NCBI GenBank assembly: GCA_003260075.1
Contig: QLIY01000142.1
Location: 157,966 to 221,965, forward strand
Length of the DNA: 64,000 nucleotides
Reading direction: 5' to 3'
Source of the DNA: Phallusia mammillata
Taxonomy: Eukaryota > Chordata > Ascidiacea > Phlebobranchia > Ascidiidae
Position 1 is the stretch's first letter. Every line of letters begins with the position of its first letter. The notes under the pieces were generated by a model. The model was not told where the DNA came from and searched no databases. It was given only the letters and a program-made list of their open reading frames with translations. Of this stretch, positions 13,731 to 26,188 are shown in pieces. The translations under genes and the position numbers were made by a program.

Positions 13731-14229
13731 GGCGCTTGTTTTGCTTAAATGATGAGCTTACCTCAGATCTTCTGCATTTCTGGTCTAACTGCTTACCGTT
13801 TATATGAAACAGTTAAGTGCCAGGTTGTTAATCCATTGAATCCACCCATTACGTCCTGCTAATATCAATCAGTTTCCTGCCATTGTGGTTCAGTTGCTAA
13901 ACTGTAGTGTTTTGTACGTTTGTGGATTCCTATTGTGTTGCATGGAATAGTCAGGTCTATTGTTTACACGTACCAGTTTAAATCGTTTACACTAAATCCC
14001 AAACAGATTTGCAATATATATAAAATTGTTAAACCATTACAATACAAGTTACGTTATAAGTCAGCTGCGGATAAACCTCGAACTAGAAAGTCACCATTGT
14101 AGTTGGTGACAAGACATGACCTGCTATGCTGGTGCAGCCAGAGTACCGCATTTCGAAAACTGATTCTAACGTTTAAACGTTTTTTTCTGTGTTTTGGAGT
14201 TTTTTTGTGATCCTACACTATTGACAAAC
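13731..14229. other. No gene recognised
   Basis: I see only short open frames and no splice-consistent exon on either strand. Confidence 0.45.
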
Positions 14230-14640
14230 TACAATTTCCTTAAAATGTAGGTCTTTTTTGATTGAAACCACAAGATAAAACATCAATGAAAAGGAATAAA
14301 AGTAAAAACACAACAAAACAAGGTAGGATGAAAACACTGAAATAAAACAAAACACTGGAGACATTGCTAACACTGCCGCTTTCAAATTGGTTTGACAAGC
14401 AACGTTCGACAAGCTGACCCAACTGCGAGCCACGCCTTATCTTTGTCAGGCGCACACGGCAAAGCTTTGGGCACAATGGCGCAGATGAAATAGACGAAAC
14501 ACCAAGCAATGTATTCCCATTGCGTTTCTACTTTTATTCCTTTTCATTGATGTTTTGTCTTGTGGTTTTTGTAGGACCTGAAGATGCCATTAGGCGAAAT
14601 ATATATATTCCAAGATATTCATTTTCAGATTTCGTTACTT
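14230..14640. mobile_element. Inverted-repeat element, possible Penelope-like terminal fragment
   Basis: A segment at about 14265-14310 recurs inverted at about 14525-14575; the two arms share a near-perfect core of about 45 bp (aatgaaaaggaataaaag and flanks). Just after the right arm, at about 14577-14605, is cctgaagatgcc followed by ggcgaaat. This CTGAnGA/GAAA layout around a small GCC/GGC stem resembles the core of hammerhead ribozymes reported from Penelope-like retroelement termini. The element type is inference. A membrane-helix-like reverse frame across it (14240-14509) is taken to be a by-product of the T-rich repeat. Confidence 0.4.
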
Positions 14641-14980
14641 GCAAAATACTTTTCATTCTTAGTTATTTAATTAAATAAGCGGTGATCGTCAATGACAATG
14701 CTGCCTGTTGAAGGGTCAGATGCTGTTGTGTTCAAATGCTCTTAGTGGAACCATTTAATAGTGTATTTTGAACATCGCAGATGTCGTCACCTCACTGTAT
14801 GCAGCTCGATATACAAGGATCAGGGAAGACAAGTAAAGACATTTGTAAATCGAACGATTTGTCGCTGAAAACTATTTACAGTCACGAGAGGTTATTCACA
14901 TCATACAAATTTATATCATTATATCATAGCACATTAATAAATTTCGACCTCAAACCCGGTCCGAGCACAAAAGTATAAGT

Positions 14981-15903
14981 NNNNNNNNNNNNNNNNNNNN
15001 NNNNNNNNNNNNNNNNNNNNNNNNNNNNNNNNNNNNNNNNNNNNNNNNNNNNNNNNNNNNNNNNNNNNNNNNNNNNNNNNNNNNNNNNNNNNNNNNNNNN
15101 NNNNNNNNNNNNNNNNNNNNNNNNNNNNNNNNNNNNNNNNNNNNNNNNNNNNNNNNNNNNNNNNNNNNNNNNNNNNNNNNNNNNNNNNNNNNNNNNNNNN
15201 NNNNNNNNNNNNNNNNNNNNNNNNNNNNNNNNNNNNNNNNNNNNNNNNNNNNNNNNNNNNNNNNNNNNNNNNNNNNNNNNNNNNNNNNNNNNNNNNNNNN
15301 NNNNNNNNNNNNNNNNNNNNNNNNNNNNNNNNNNNNNNNNNNNNNNNNNNNNNNNNNNNNNNNNNNNNNNNNNNNNNNNNNNNNNNNNNNNNNNNNNNNN
15401 NNNNNNNNNNNNNNNNNNNNNNNNNNNNNNNNNNNNNNNNNNNNNNNNNNNNNNNNNNNNNNNNNNNNNNNNNNNNNNNNNNNNNNNNNNNNNNNNNNNN
15501 NNNNNNNNNNNNNNNNNNNNNNNNNNNNNNNNNNNNNNNNNNNNNNNNNNNNNNNNNNNNNNNNNNNNNNNNNNNNNNNNNNNNNNNNNNNNNNNNNNNN
15601 NNNNNNNNNNNNNNNNNNNNNNNNNNNNNNNNNNNNNNNNNNNNNNNNNNNNNNNNNNNNNNNNNNNNNNNNNNNNNNNNNNNNNNNNNNNNNNNNNNNN
15701 NNNNNNNNNNNNNNNNNNNNNNNNNNNNNNNNNNNNNNNNNNNNNNNNNNNNNNNNNNNNNNNNNNNNNNNNNNNNNNNNNNNNNNNNNNNNNNNNNNNN
15801 NNNNNNNNNNNNNNNNNNNNNNNNNNNNNNNNNNNNNNNNNNNNNNNNNNNNNNNNNNNNNNNNNNNNNNNNNNNNNNNNNNNNNNNNNNNNNNNNNNNN
15901 NNN
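14981..15903. other. Assembly gap (923 N)
   Basis: An uninterrupted run of N. Nothing can be said about its content. It is one place where the missing TM1-TM2 exon of the GPCR could lie. Confidence 0.99.
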
Positions 15904-17185
15904 GAAAAGGTTGACGTGCCTCTATAATCTTATTTGGCGTCAATTTGTGTCACTGAATAGGTTTAAATCAAAGTACAATTAGAGATCCACTGCCTCCATT
16001 ACTATACAATAGATAGCCTTTATTGCATGACAACTATCAAGAATGCAATTGTTTGCGCACTATCGTAATGTTTTCTGTCTTGTCTGTATGTCACAAACCG
16101 TCTTTGGATCGTTGTTATGTGTAATTTTGCATACCTAATAAGCTAAAATTCTGTAAATCAACTTTCGTATTGCTAAAATACACCTTCAGGCTAAAGGTCC
16201 GCGAGTCCTCGATATAATGGCCAAGCGACCGTTTTGAAAAAACAATGAAAAAGTTTGAAAACCACTAAGTTAGAAAGTTGTTACATTAAAAAGAATCGTG
16301 ACTGCACTATAGTGTACTATAAGAAACAATGGTTTTGCATTTTTCCTATAGCATTTTTTGATTTTTATAGGGCCGCGAAATATCAAAATAATTGCAACGG
16401 GTCCACCAGGCAAATTTTTTAGAAAAGTTTGGGAACCGCTGCTGTATACTGTACCTTATACTATATACTGTAATAAATTACAATCGTACAACACAACGTG
16501 GCATTACAGTACATTGTCACGTCACAAGGCTATTTTTACAACCAACCCTCGCTATTATGCCACTTTCTCTCGGTCCCAAAGGGTGGCATAGTATAAAAGT
16601 TTGACTGTATACAGTTACGGAATGTTAACATGTTTTAAAAAAAATTGCAAAAAAGAAGCATAATTGAAACACATTGTTAATACAAACACTTTTTCAGCAT
16701 AATAGCATGATATAGGGGCATCCAATCAAAATATTTCGGTTAAACATAGTTCTACACTTAGTGACTAGATTATTTCTCTGTTTCTCATGCAATTCCAGTT
16801 GTACACATATATGGCGTACCGCAAAACCCAGCTTGAAAAAAAAATATTAGGTGGACAAACACGCCTTATTAGATTGAAGCTACACATTTATTACACAAAG
16901 CCGTTTTGTATCAAAAGAATCAAAATTAGATATATTTATTATGAGTTATCCATTTAGCAATTTGTCCTCATCTGACTTTGCTAAAAACTTAACATTTTCT
17001 ATACACTGTCACAAGCCAATAACTTCAATAACTATCAGCGCCGTGCTCTGCAAAAATGTGCGCATCCTTAATCTGTAGGCCTACTTGATTTAACCATCGT
17101 AAACGTAGATTTTACAGAAACTTACTTAAAAGTTTGTTTTTGGCTCTTATCAAAGTTGTTTGAGTTTGACACCCCTGAAATAGAT
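15904..17185. repeat. Decayed TIR-element debris, no gene
   Basis: Fragments such as gtttgaaaaccactaag (about 16255), ggccgcgaaatatc (about 16370) and agtttgggaaccgctg (about 16425) look like ends of hAT-type elements. No coding exon is seen. Confidence 0.4.
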
Positions 17186-17790
17186 TAGTGGCCTTTAACC
17201 TTATATGTATCACGTACAACCTGAATACTTTTTCTATCGCTGCGTACCACCTAAACCTTGTTTGAATGGGTAGACGAAGAGATAGGACTATTTTCTCTTT
17301 TTCTCTGGCTGATCAATTGGGTCAGAAGAGTTGCAATCATCAATTTGATTTTCGACAGAAAGCTACTAGTGGACCACCTAGNGAGCATCGGCAGAAGACT
17401 TTTGGCGAGAGAGCAAGATGTAGAAAAGAGGCGGAAAAACGAAGTTGGTAGCTGTGATGGTTGTACCGCCCACTAGCGAAAGAATTACGCCGAACTTGGG
17501 AATACTGAGAGCGACAAAGAGCACAAGGATCATTGTGCAACTTCGGATAGCACAACGCTTCACAGAAAACTCTAAAAACACAACAAACACTGGTAATACC
17601 TGCTGTTAAAACTGTTGTTTCGCTTGAGGTAAATGACTCCAAAGTGACAGACAGTAGTGTACTGATTTGTCGAATTTATTAGTTTAGAAAGCAAACCCAA
17701 GTGCTTACCGCGGGCCGTAGTTTGCCCACCCCTGACCTAGAGAGATCCACTAGTAGTACGCGTACCACAGGTTGAGAAGCACTGGTCTAG
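17186..17790. repeat. Degraded copy of the 12337-13123 element, broken by a duplicated block
   Basis: The gcgtaccacctaaacc end, the ggctgatcaattgggtcag interior and the gcgtaccacaggttgagaa end match the element at 12337-13123 in order. The single n at 17382 and the transporter-exon copy at 17383-17707 interrupt it. Confidence 0.55.
17383..17707 (-). pseudogene. Exact 325-bp copy of part of the transporter last exon
   Basis: Bases 17383-17707 look identical to 19441-19765, covering the 5' part of the last transporter exon, its acceptor and flanking intron. The copy starts directly after an isolated n. The lack of divergence in AT-rich intron sequence suggests an unmerged assembly overlap or a very recent duplication, not an old pseudogene. 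Confidence 0.8.
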
Positions 17791-18516
17791 ATAGAAGCTG
17801 TAATGCGTAAAATAGGCGTTTTTTGTTCTTTTTTAATTGTCTAACTCAGGGGTGGGGAACCTGCGGCCTAAAGGCCGCATGCGGCCTTTTAGGGCACTAA
17901 GTGCGGCCTTTGATATCAAAACACATTTTAGGATGTTGATATTACAGACTGCACCAGGCGCTGAAAAGTAGACAGAAACGTATTTTTCGATCTTTATTCC
18001 ACGATTACTATTTGATTAGTTCTAGGACAGCGGTTTTCAAATTAGAGCCAAACGATCCCATAGTGATTTACATGGCGATTTCCGTAGTACTACCAAGACC
18101 CCCCCCCCCCCCGCATGCGGCCCGCGGGCCGTAGTTTGCCCACCCCTGACCTAGAGAGATCCACTAGTAGTACGCGTACCACAGGTTGAGAAGCACTGGT
18201 CTAGATAGAAGCTGTAATGCGTAAAATAGGCGTTTTTTGTTCTTTTTTAATTGTCTAACTCAGGGGTGGGGAACCTGCGGCCTAAAGGCCGCATGCGGCC
18301 TTTTAGGGCACTAAGTGCGGCCTTTGATATCAAAACACATTTTAGGATGTTGATATTACAGACTGCACCAGGCGCTGAAAAGTAGACAGAAACGTATTTT
18401 TCGATCTTTATTCCACGATTACTATTTGATTAGTTCTAGGACAGCGGTTTTCAAATTAGAGCCAAACGATCCCATAGTGATTTACATGGCGATTTCCGTA
18501 GTACTACCAAGACCCC
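17708..18516. repeat. Tandem duplication of a 395-bp block (offset 414 bp)
   Basis: Bases 17708-18102 match 18122-18516. The second copy continues into the rest of a TIR element, while the first ends in a 14-base C run and then restarts. It directly follows the copied transporter block, so both are probably parts of one assembly fault. Confidence 0.8.
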
Positions 18517-18868
18517 AAGGTTCTAAAATGTTACTTTAGTTGCAAAAGAACAATTGTTTGCGCATAATCGAATGTCTTAAACTTGTCTGTGATGTCACAC
18601 GGTGCTCTTAGATCATTGATGTTTGTAAACAAGCGAGTTTCTAGGTTAAATAAATCCTGTAGTTAAGATTGAAATGTAGTAATTAGGGATTATATTTAGC
18701 TCGGACCGTAAGTGCTACAACTCTACAAGGGATTTGCAAAACGACAATTCTGTATGTCACGAAATTTGAACACCACTGTCCTTCGCCTGGGAAATAGTCT
18801 ATGCGGCCTAAACGACTGTTGATAAACCGTTTGGTGGCCTTTATAAACAAAAAGGTTCCCCACCCCTG
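18261..18868. mobile_element. hAT-like miniature element, ggggtggggaacc family
   Basis: The left end is caggggtggggaacctgcgg and the right end ggttccccacccctg. It is flanked by gtctaact and gtcttact, an 8-bp target duplication with one mismatch. No transposase is encoded. Truncated relatives lie at 17847-18102 and at 30742-31227. Confidence 0.75.
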
Positions 18869-19147
18869 GTCTTACTCTAAATGATCGAGTGCTACATTTG
18901 ACAATACTTGGCAATTGTTCTTGGTTAAGGAACTGTACTTGATATTAAAAGCAAACAAATAGAACAATTGCTTTAAAAGTCTTTGCATTGCACTGTACAC
19001 GATTTGACAGTGAAAAACATAAGCGGGTGATCGAGAGGTTGAACGTTATTGTTCGACAATCAATTGCAACAAGGTTTGCGTCATATTCGCTTCAGCTTTA
19101 CGCAGTAAAAGACGTACCCATTCGATTGACAAATTAACATTGATGAG

Positions 19148-22100
19148 TTAGGGATCAGCAATGCCCCAGTTTGCATAGCAAGGGACAGAAAAGCCGGCCG
19201 AGCCGTTAATGAGAGACGCCAGTACCGAATAAGTCGAAGCAACCCCACCAACGATACCGACCAATATAATCTCTATGAGCATGATTTTTACGTGCAATGG
19301 AATATCAAATGTAGTCCATGGGATGTCAGATGGTCCGTTTGAAGCTGGTCGTTTCGCTTGAGGATAATCTTCATCTCCTTCACGGACTTCTTGGGTCCCA
19401 GAGTCCCAGTCCTCCTTATTCCACTGGGGTGGAGTACCATGAGCATCGGCAGAAGACTTTTGGCGAGAGAGCAAGATGTAGAAAAGAGGCGGAAAAACGA
19501 AGTTGGTAGCTGTGATGGTTGTACCGCCCACTAGCGAAAGAATTACGCCGAACTTGGGAATACTGAGAGCGACAAAGAGCACAAGGATCATTGTGCAACT
19601 TCGGATAGCACAACGCTTCACAGAAAACTCTAAAAACACAACAAACACTGGTAATACCTGCTGTTAAAACTGTTGTTTCGCTTGAGGTAAATGACTCCAA
19701 AGTGACAGACAGTAGTGTACTGATTTGTCGAATTTATTAGTTTAGAAAGCAAACCCAAGTGCTTAATTATGTTCGGTTTATTTAAACCATGAATCGGTGT
19801 TATTAGATTTTAACAACTTTGATATCCTAACAAAAAAAGAAAGAAGAAATTATTTTAGCTACATTTAATGTATTTAAATCTTTTTTACCACAAGCAAAAT
19901 CACTCAACTGTTTTCAAGCTTAAACAACAAATCCAGAGCCTGATTGATCGGGTTTATAACGATGAGGAAAGCCATAAATAAGTGTGACGTGATAAGGATG
20001 ATAACAGTGTACAGAATTCCGCCTTTTGCCATTTCGTTTAAAATGTTGCTGTCCTTCATCGCATCACCAATGACAACCATGCCAGTGACAGATACAGGAA
20101 GGTACAGGGAAAGAACACCTGTTTAAATTGCATGGGTGTAAGTAAAAAATTAAACATATATTTTTACGAAATTTGAATAAATAAATAAATATACAGCTTG
20201 ACGGAAAGGAATGGACAGAAACCAATTTCAAGCGCCAAAACAATTAGGTTCCAAAGGTCCATAGTTATTTTGAAATATTTATCTTGTTGCTAATGCAAGG
20301 AAACTCTTTTATTGAACGCAAATCAGCTACCCCAAAGTTAGTTTGTTTTGCGGAAACAGTATTGGTATAATTGTTTTGTTGATTGGTTGTGAAACTGTAC
20401 TTCTTTTATACACACAGAATACAGATTTGGACCGAATTAAACCGAGGTTATGGCCGAAACCAAACGTCAGAATATTTGCCAACGAAAAATTGGCAAATGG
20501 AAAACTTCGGTGCATTATGATTGGAAACGACTATAATTATCACTTCTCAAGTTTCACATAATAAAGATAAAAAGAATAAAACGGCCTCGTTCGATTTTAA
20601 TTTGGCTGAGTAAACTTGTTTATTTTTTATTTCTTACTCATGATTCCGATCACCACAGCGACAGGGAATTTGTCAGGATTCTTCATGTCCACTTGAATTG
20701 TTGGAAAACAACTTGCACCCCCGAACGCGAACAGGATTGTTCCGAATGCGTTGAAGAAACCAGAAAAAGATGGATTGTTGTGTGTCACTGGCCCGTCTAC
20801 TTCCATCTGCATTTGTATAATAAACTGTTACAGCCGCAAACCAAACAACTTTACAAACGCTAAATTAGGTTAGATTAGGGGTACACAACCAGGGCAGAGA
20901 CGAGTTTATGCAGCCGTGAACATGCATCTGGCAGTCGTGACGTAAATAAACCTGCTTTGCTGAAAATTGTGATTTCAAAACTGCTCTAAATAGATTTAGT
21001 GGGTCTGGAAGGAGTATACCAGCCCAATAACCACATGAGTCAGACTTTGTAGCCTATTGTGTGCAAAAAATACGAAACAAATGTCACTACATATATGTTG
21101 ACGTCATAAAGTAAACCGTTAATACGGTTCATAAAGTTAGAAAATAATCTAGGCTTTCAGGCGCCGTTAGATGATATATATGAGATAAACCCATTTCTTT
21201 ACATTAGTAATATTGAAACAAGCAGACCTTGGCAGACGTTGGTAAAATAAGGATCTGCGATGCGGCCGTCAAAGCGAAAAGGCTGTGCACCCCTGGGTTA
21301 GATTGAAGAAAATGCAGAATAACTGTTTATCGCTAGTTATATATGTGACGACTTTTTGTGTATGAATATGAGATTTTTATCACTCTCCAAGCTACAATTA
21401 CTTTTGTGTCGTTTCTAAATTTTTGGAAGATAATTCTAAACCCATGTACTGAACATTTTAAATATCAATTTATACACTATACTGAGCATCATTGAACAAA
21501 TTAAGTACCACATTCTCCTTTAATCAAGTTTGCATTTGCGCTTGACAGATCGTGCGTCAAAGGTAGTCATGTGATGACTTTGGTTAATTAACAATGCAAA
21601 TCGGAGGCCCACAAAACTACAAAGGCAAAATTCTTCAACACGACTTTCTATATTCAGACATCGTGCTCGTATTTTGCAAAAAGTTAAAAAAACATATGTT
21701 TTAAATCTCATTTTTACTGACTATGGCAAGTCCAATGACGATAAGTATTCCACCAACAGTGGTTGTTGCTGCTGCAATCATTCCAGCTTGCCAGAAATCC
21801 TTCGGTGTTCCCAACCACGTAAGTGGTATAAGAAGGGCAGCTATGATCATAATCCAATAACAAGCGTGCATGTTCACGTGACCAATGCTCTGGATTAGGT
21901 TGGAAATGTTTCCAGAGATTAGAAGCAGGAACACAGTGGCTGCGTTAAATATAGTTTCATAATGTTACGAGTTAAAATTTATTTACGTTTGTGCCCCTGA
22001 GTGTCAAACATTGCAGTGTTCAAATAAAACTAACATCTCCATACCTTGGCTATAAATGCTAAATTTGATACTTACAAAATATCGTCGTAATGTGTAATGT

Positions 22101-24395
22101 AAAATGCTTCACAATAAGATTCTTTTGCAATATTTGAATAAATTAAGCAAGATAGATTATCATAACGTGGTGACTTGGCTTTGTTACACAAATCCCTATG
22201 TAAGAACGACTTCCGCCAAGAAAATATTTTATAGATGCGTAAAACGCATTCTGTGTCGATTATTGCTCGCGTGTTGAGGCTTGCCCACCTTAGTTTTTAA
22301 TGCCAATGTCATTAATGCTTAAGTCTAATACCGATTTCAAATTTTAACTGTATAGGGTAGAACTGGCCTTAACTCATTTCTTAAAGGGCTAACGAACTCT
22401 GGGTAACTGACTTAGAAAACAAAATGCTTAACTTGGAACATGTCAATAAAAGAAACAAAACTATTTATTAGATAAAGTTCATACATTTTAAAAACAAAAC
22501 AATTGACGTTTAGCGTATTTTGTAACCCCACTAGTGTCAGTGCTCGTGTCCAAAGCGGATACTATATTATCCTGGTTACAAGGCCAACAGGCGTTTGCTA
22601 TATGAATTCCGATTAGTGTCTTCTGTACTCTTAAGACTTGTAATTCCACTTCGTAACCTATTTGTACGCAATACAACATGAAACTTACCTCCTCCAAAGA
22701 GAGTTGCTACGATACAGAAATGCGTTGCATATTCCCCCCACTTGCCAGCTGCCCGATATGCGATGGCCGGGTAAGGGTCAGCCACAAAATAGCTGTACTG
22801 TGGATATCGCATGCGCAGTACGGTCCAGCATTTGCCCAGGATACTGCCCGTGTAAGCAGACAGACAGCCACAAATGATGAGAAGAGGAATTCCTACAAAA
22901 GATGTGTTTATTCAGTTGTCATGAAAATATTCTACAAAAAATTTACTGTTTCACCCACTAAAAAGTTTTCTAGGTATTTTAAAAAACCAATAAACACTGA
23001 TTAGTAAAAAAACAACAAATAAAAAACCAAGCTTCTAAAATAATCAAGCGAGTTTTCTCAAACAGAAATACGAATCTAAATCGTAAATTAACACCAAAAG
23101 TACAAACTCGTTGTTAATTCGGAAAATCATGTCACTATTAACAACAAAATTTGTACAGTGACATTGTAAAGAGGTATTTCTGCCTTTGGAAATTAATAGG
23201 ACTTGCGTGAGTTTATCGCAGCACGGGTTACCGGTCGATGTTTTGTGAGGCGGCGCTCGTAGAATAGCGTCAATAATGCGAGGGCGGCTGTAACCTTCGC
23301 CATTTGTTTGCACAAGTTTTGTGGCGCCCAACTTGGTAGCTCAACAACATGAAACGCTCGGGTCTTCAACGGTGCCCAAAAACTGCATCATGTGATACGA
23401 CAAACTGGCTTCTGACTGTCTGTCTGTGTCGCCTTCATTTACTTCCTTTTTAGGCTTTTAGTGCGGACGTTTATGTACGATTCTATTGTTAAAGTTGATG
23501 TTGTGAAATATTATAACCCGACGCTATTCTACACAGACCGATACCAAAAAGTTACCTTTTGCAAAAAACAGAATTACTTGTATGTGTGAATGCTTTTAGA
23601 GCCTTAGACCGACTTGATTCTGTATTACGTCTTCAATCGGCCTGACGTACTATGACTTATGCATAAATGTGCCGTGACGCATTGACGTCATACATGAACA
23701 TTTCAGGCCTGATTTATTTTAGTGTTTCAATGGGGCTTTTGGTGTTTGTTGATTGCTGTTTTTCACATGCAAATTCATGACAAAACAGTTTGATTGCTGT
23801 GAAGCAGAGTTGCAAGTCGGGCCGGGCTTTTCGGGCCAGGTTCGGGCCGGGTTCGGGCCGGGTTCGGACTTAGGTATTTGTGAGAAAACGGGCTTAAAAC
23901 GGGCCTGACTTTACGTTCCGTGTCCGCCATTGTTTTTTTAAATAAAATCATTCAGCTAAGTAACAATTCTCTGGCTTTGACCTAATGCCCACCCTCCTCT
24001 AAAACGTATTGTTAACCCCATTGTCTACTATTGTTCATTGTGTTTGTTGTCTTTCTCTTTTTTCTTTCTCATCCTTTGTTGCAAGGCTTTCTTGGATAGG
24101 CCTGTCAATCAAAATTTCGGGCCTAAACGGGCTTTGNCGGGCTTCGGGCTTCGGGCTTCGGGCTTCGGGCTTCGGGCTTCGGGCTTCGGGCTTATACTTT
24201 CGGGTTCGGGCCGGGTTCTGGCCGGGTTCGGGCTCAGATTTCCGGCCCGCTTGCAACTCTGCTGTGAAGTATGGATACTATTGTACCTGCCCAACCAGCA
24301 TCCACTAGCGCTTTTGGTAGAGCCAGAATTCCACTTCCACACATTGTACCAACGATGAAAACAGCTGCCACACTCACGGAAAGTCCTTTTCTTTC
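19148..24395 (-). CDS. Amino acid transporter, Aa_trans family (SLC32/36/38 superfamily), first exon not resolved
   Basis: Six exons join in frame: 24395-24287, 22892-22689, 21939-21722, 20806-20638, 20118-19919, 19629-19148 with stop at 19148-19150. The first shown exon carries the typical TM1 stretch (SVAAVFIVGTMCGSGILALP). Later exons encode further membrane helices, including the family hallmark FNAFGTILFAFGGASCFPTI and IPKFGVILSLVGGTTITATN. I count about 11 helices. A hydrophilic loop rich in Asp/Glu/Ser (HGTPPQWNKEDWDSGTQEVR) lies before the last helix. The family moves amino acids with protons or sodium across plasma or vesicle membranes; the substrate here is unknown. The exon holding the start codon was not fixed. 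Two TIR elements lie in its introns, and part of the last exon is duplicated at 17383-17707. Confidence 0.88.
20876..21295. mobile_element. hAT-like miniature element in a transporter intron
   Basis: The ends are taggggtacacaacc and ggctgtgcacccctg, flanked by a perfect 8-bp duplication ggttagat (20868-20875 and 21296-21303). It shares internal motifs (cagccgtgaacatg, gatgcggccgtca) with the copy at 60505-60815. It has no coding capacity. Confidence 0.85.
23805..24261. mobile_element. hAT-like element rich in gggcc and ttcggg, in a transporter intron
   Basis: The ends cagagttgcaagtcggg and cccgcttgcaactctg form inverted repeats flanked by a perfect 8-bp duplication ctgtgaag (23797-23804 and 24262-24269). 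The interior is unusually G/C-rich for this region and holds an 8-mer tandem array. It sits just 25 bp from the 24287 exon edge. Confidence 0.85.
24134..24193. repeat. Tandem cttcgggc octamer array
   Basis: About seven direct copies of the octamer cttcgggc lie inside the TIR element at 23805-24261. A single n at 24137 marks the start of the array, so the copy number may be wrong. Confidence 0.85.
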
Positions 24396-24977
24396 CTGTA
24401 CATTAAAATAGAACGATTTGTGTGCGTTGAACTTAAATATACTTGTTACATCAATTGCTTGAGTGGTTCGTTCTATTTATGTGGTTAAATGATTGCAATT
24501 AAGCACGTTGTAGGCTATGCTTTAAAAGTGATGCGCAATTTACAAAGTTGCCAGATATTCATGCACATATGTTATTTTTAAGAAATTTAAGCCCAAATTT
24601 ATATTTAACATCCTGATTTATTGGAATAGGAAGTTTTATTGAAAAAGGAATGTTTTTTTGGCAAAAATAATTAATTTGATCAAATGAATTTATATTTAAC
24701 TGTTAAATCCCGTAGTCGCACACAATAGCAAAGATACATGTAGCTAACCGCATTGGCATTTACATAATTGCAAGTTGAAAAGTTAACGACACTTTTCAAG
24801 GAAGCGTGCGTGTAGCAGAAATCAGCTTGTACTCAATCACACAGTGACAGTCACTTTGTTTTGTGTTTGCAATTACGCTTCCCATGATGCATGTATATTT
24901 ACTGGGCGACACTGTTTTGTTTGTCCCTGTAAATCCCTCAATGCATGCGTGTTGTTGTTTTATAATTAATGTTTAAT

Positions 24978-25055
24978 CTCAGCACTTCCCATGGCGAGTT
25001 GTTCTGCATCAGCAGTAGGTAGTATTGTCGCTTGATCGCTCATTTCGAATGTCAT
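24978..25055 (-). other. Candidate N-terminal coding exon of the transporter
   Basis: An ATG at 25053-25055 opens a short frame (MTFEMSDQATILPTADAEQL) of acidic, soluble composition, as expected for the cytosolic N-terminus of such a transporter, about 580 bp upstream of the first certain exon. I could not find a donor in the phase 0 needed by that exon, so this is tentative. Confidence 0.25.
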
Positions 25056-25878
25056 ACACTCAATAAGCAAAAATATTGGATTCCTTTGATTTCTTTACAT
25101 CGGCTATTATCATATATTTTATTTCAATCACCTAGGCAAAAAAGCTCAATCTGTCAACAAAAGTAATAAAAATCAATTTGTCAAAACAATATCCAGCAGT
25201 GCCAACTATCATACTAATTGCCTGGAAACATGCATCATTAAAATATCTACCAAATGCCTTATAAAATAAACTACGCTGGCTACTTGTACAGTTGCTCTAC
25301 CTGCAGTAAGGTTAGATCTGCTCAAAAACCGCACTATTCGGAAACAAATGTCCGTCAAATGAACTGCACAAAGCACTGCATTCGTGACTGAATCACGTGC
25401 GCTTACGTCAGGTCTTTCACCCAAGCTGCGTCTCTTTTAAGTTTTAACGACTTCGCAACAGGGGCAATGCGGAAGTGTGCGTATGGAGTTCTGTTCGAAT
25501 GTCGACTGGAAATTATTGCGTCACAATTGGTGCGCACATGAAACACGTCACGTGGTTGGAAGGCAATCAACGCTGCGTCAATGAACGGTACAATTATGAA
25601 ATGAATATGAAATGCCCTTGTTTATATACAACCTGTGTAAACAGGCTTATAAGCCTACTTACACATTTTTTACTACAAACGCAAAATATACACTCTAATA
25701 CCCCCAAAACCCGAATACAATTATATACTCTAATATAAACGCAGTTACCTCATTTTTTCCCTAATAATTAAGCGTTTAAACCAGCGAAAACTTATTGTAG
25801 CGAACAAGCAAACGTTAGTAGTATTGCAAATAACGTCATAAGCATACAACATTGCTTATCCAATTTAAATGTCTTAAC

Positions 25879-26188
25879 CAGGGGTCGGCAAACTTTTAGG
25901 TGACGCGTGCCAGTTTACTTGTTATTTCCATGTGTTAATGACCTCCCGTGCCAAAGTTTTTCTAAATAATAGTGGTTCGTGGCAGTGGATATCAATAACA
26001 AAAAGAAAGCAGAGTGTTTTGTGTATAAAAGGCTGAATTTTAAGACAATGGCATGATAAAAACTGAAAACAATCAGTGTAACAGGTTCAGTTGTTACTCC
26101 AATATCAACGCGCAAATCGATTGGCGTGCCCATGAAAAACCACCTCGCGTGCCAACCTTGGCCGCGTGCCAGATGTTGCCGACCCCTG
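25879..26188. mobile_element. hAT-like miniature element, caggggtcggcaaac ends
   Basis: The left end caggggtcggcaaac and right end gttgccgacccctg are inverted repeats, with gcgtgccag motifs subterminal at both ends. No convincing target duplication. It lies between the transporter and POT1, in the presumed shared upstream region. Confidence 0.7.

Noticed and set aside
14240-14509. Reverse-strand frame with a strong membrane-helix-like stretch, considered as the missing GPCR TM1
   Set aside because: The hydrophobic codons come from a T-rich inverted repeat that recurs at 14525-14575; no GPCR TM1/TM2 motifs (GN..V, L..AD) are present.
14924-15943. Open frame across the gap
   Set aside because: Almost all of it is N and carries no information.
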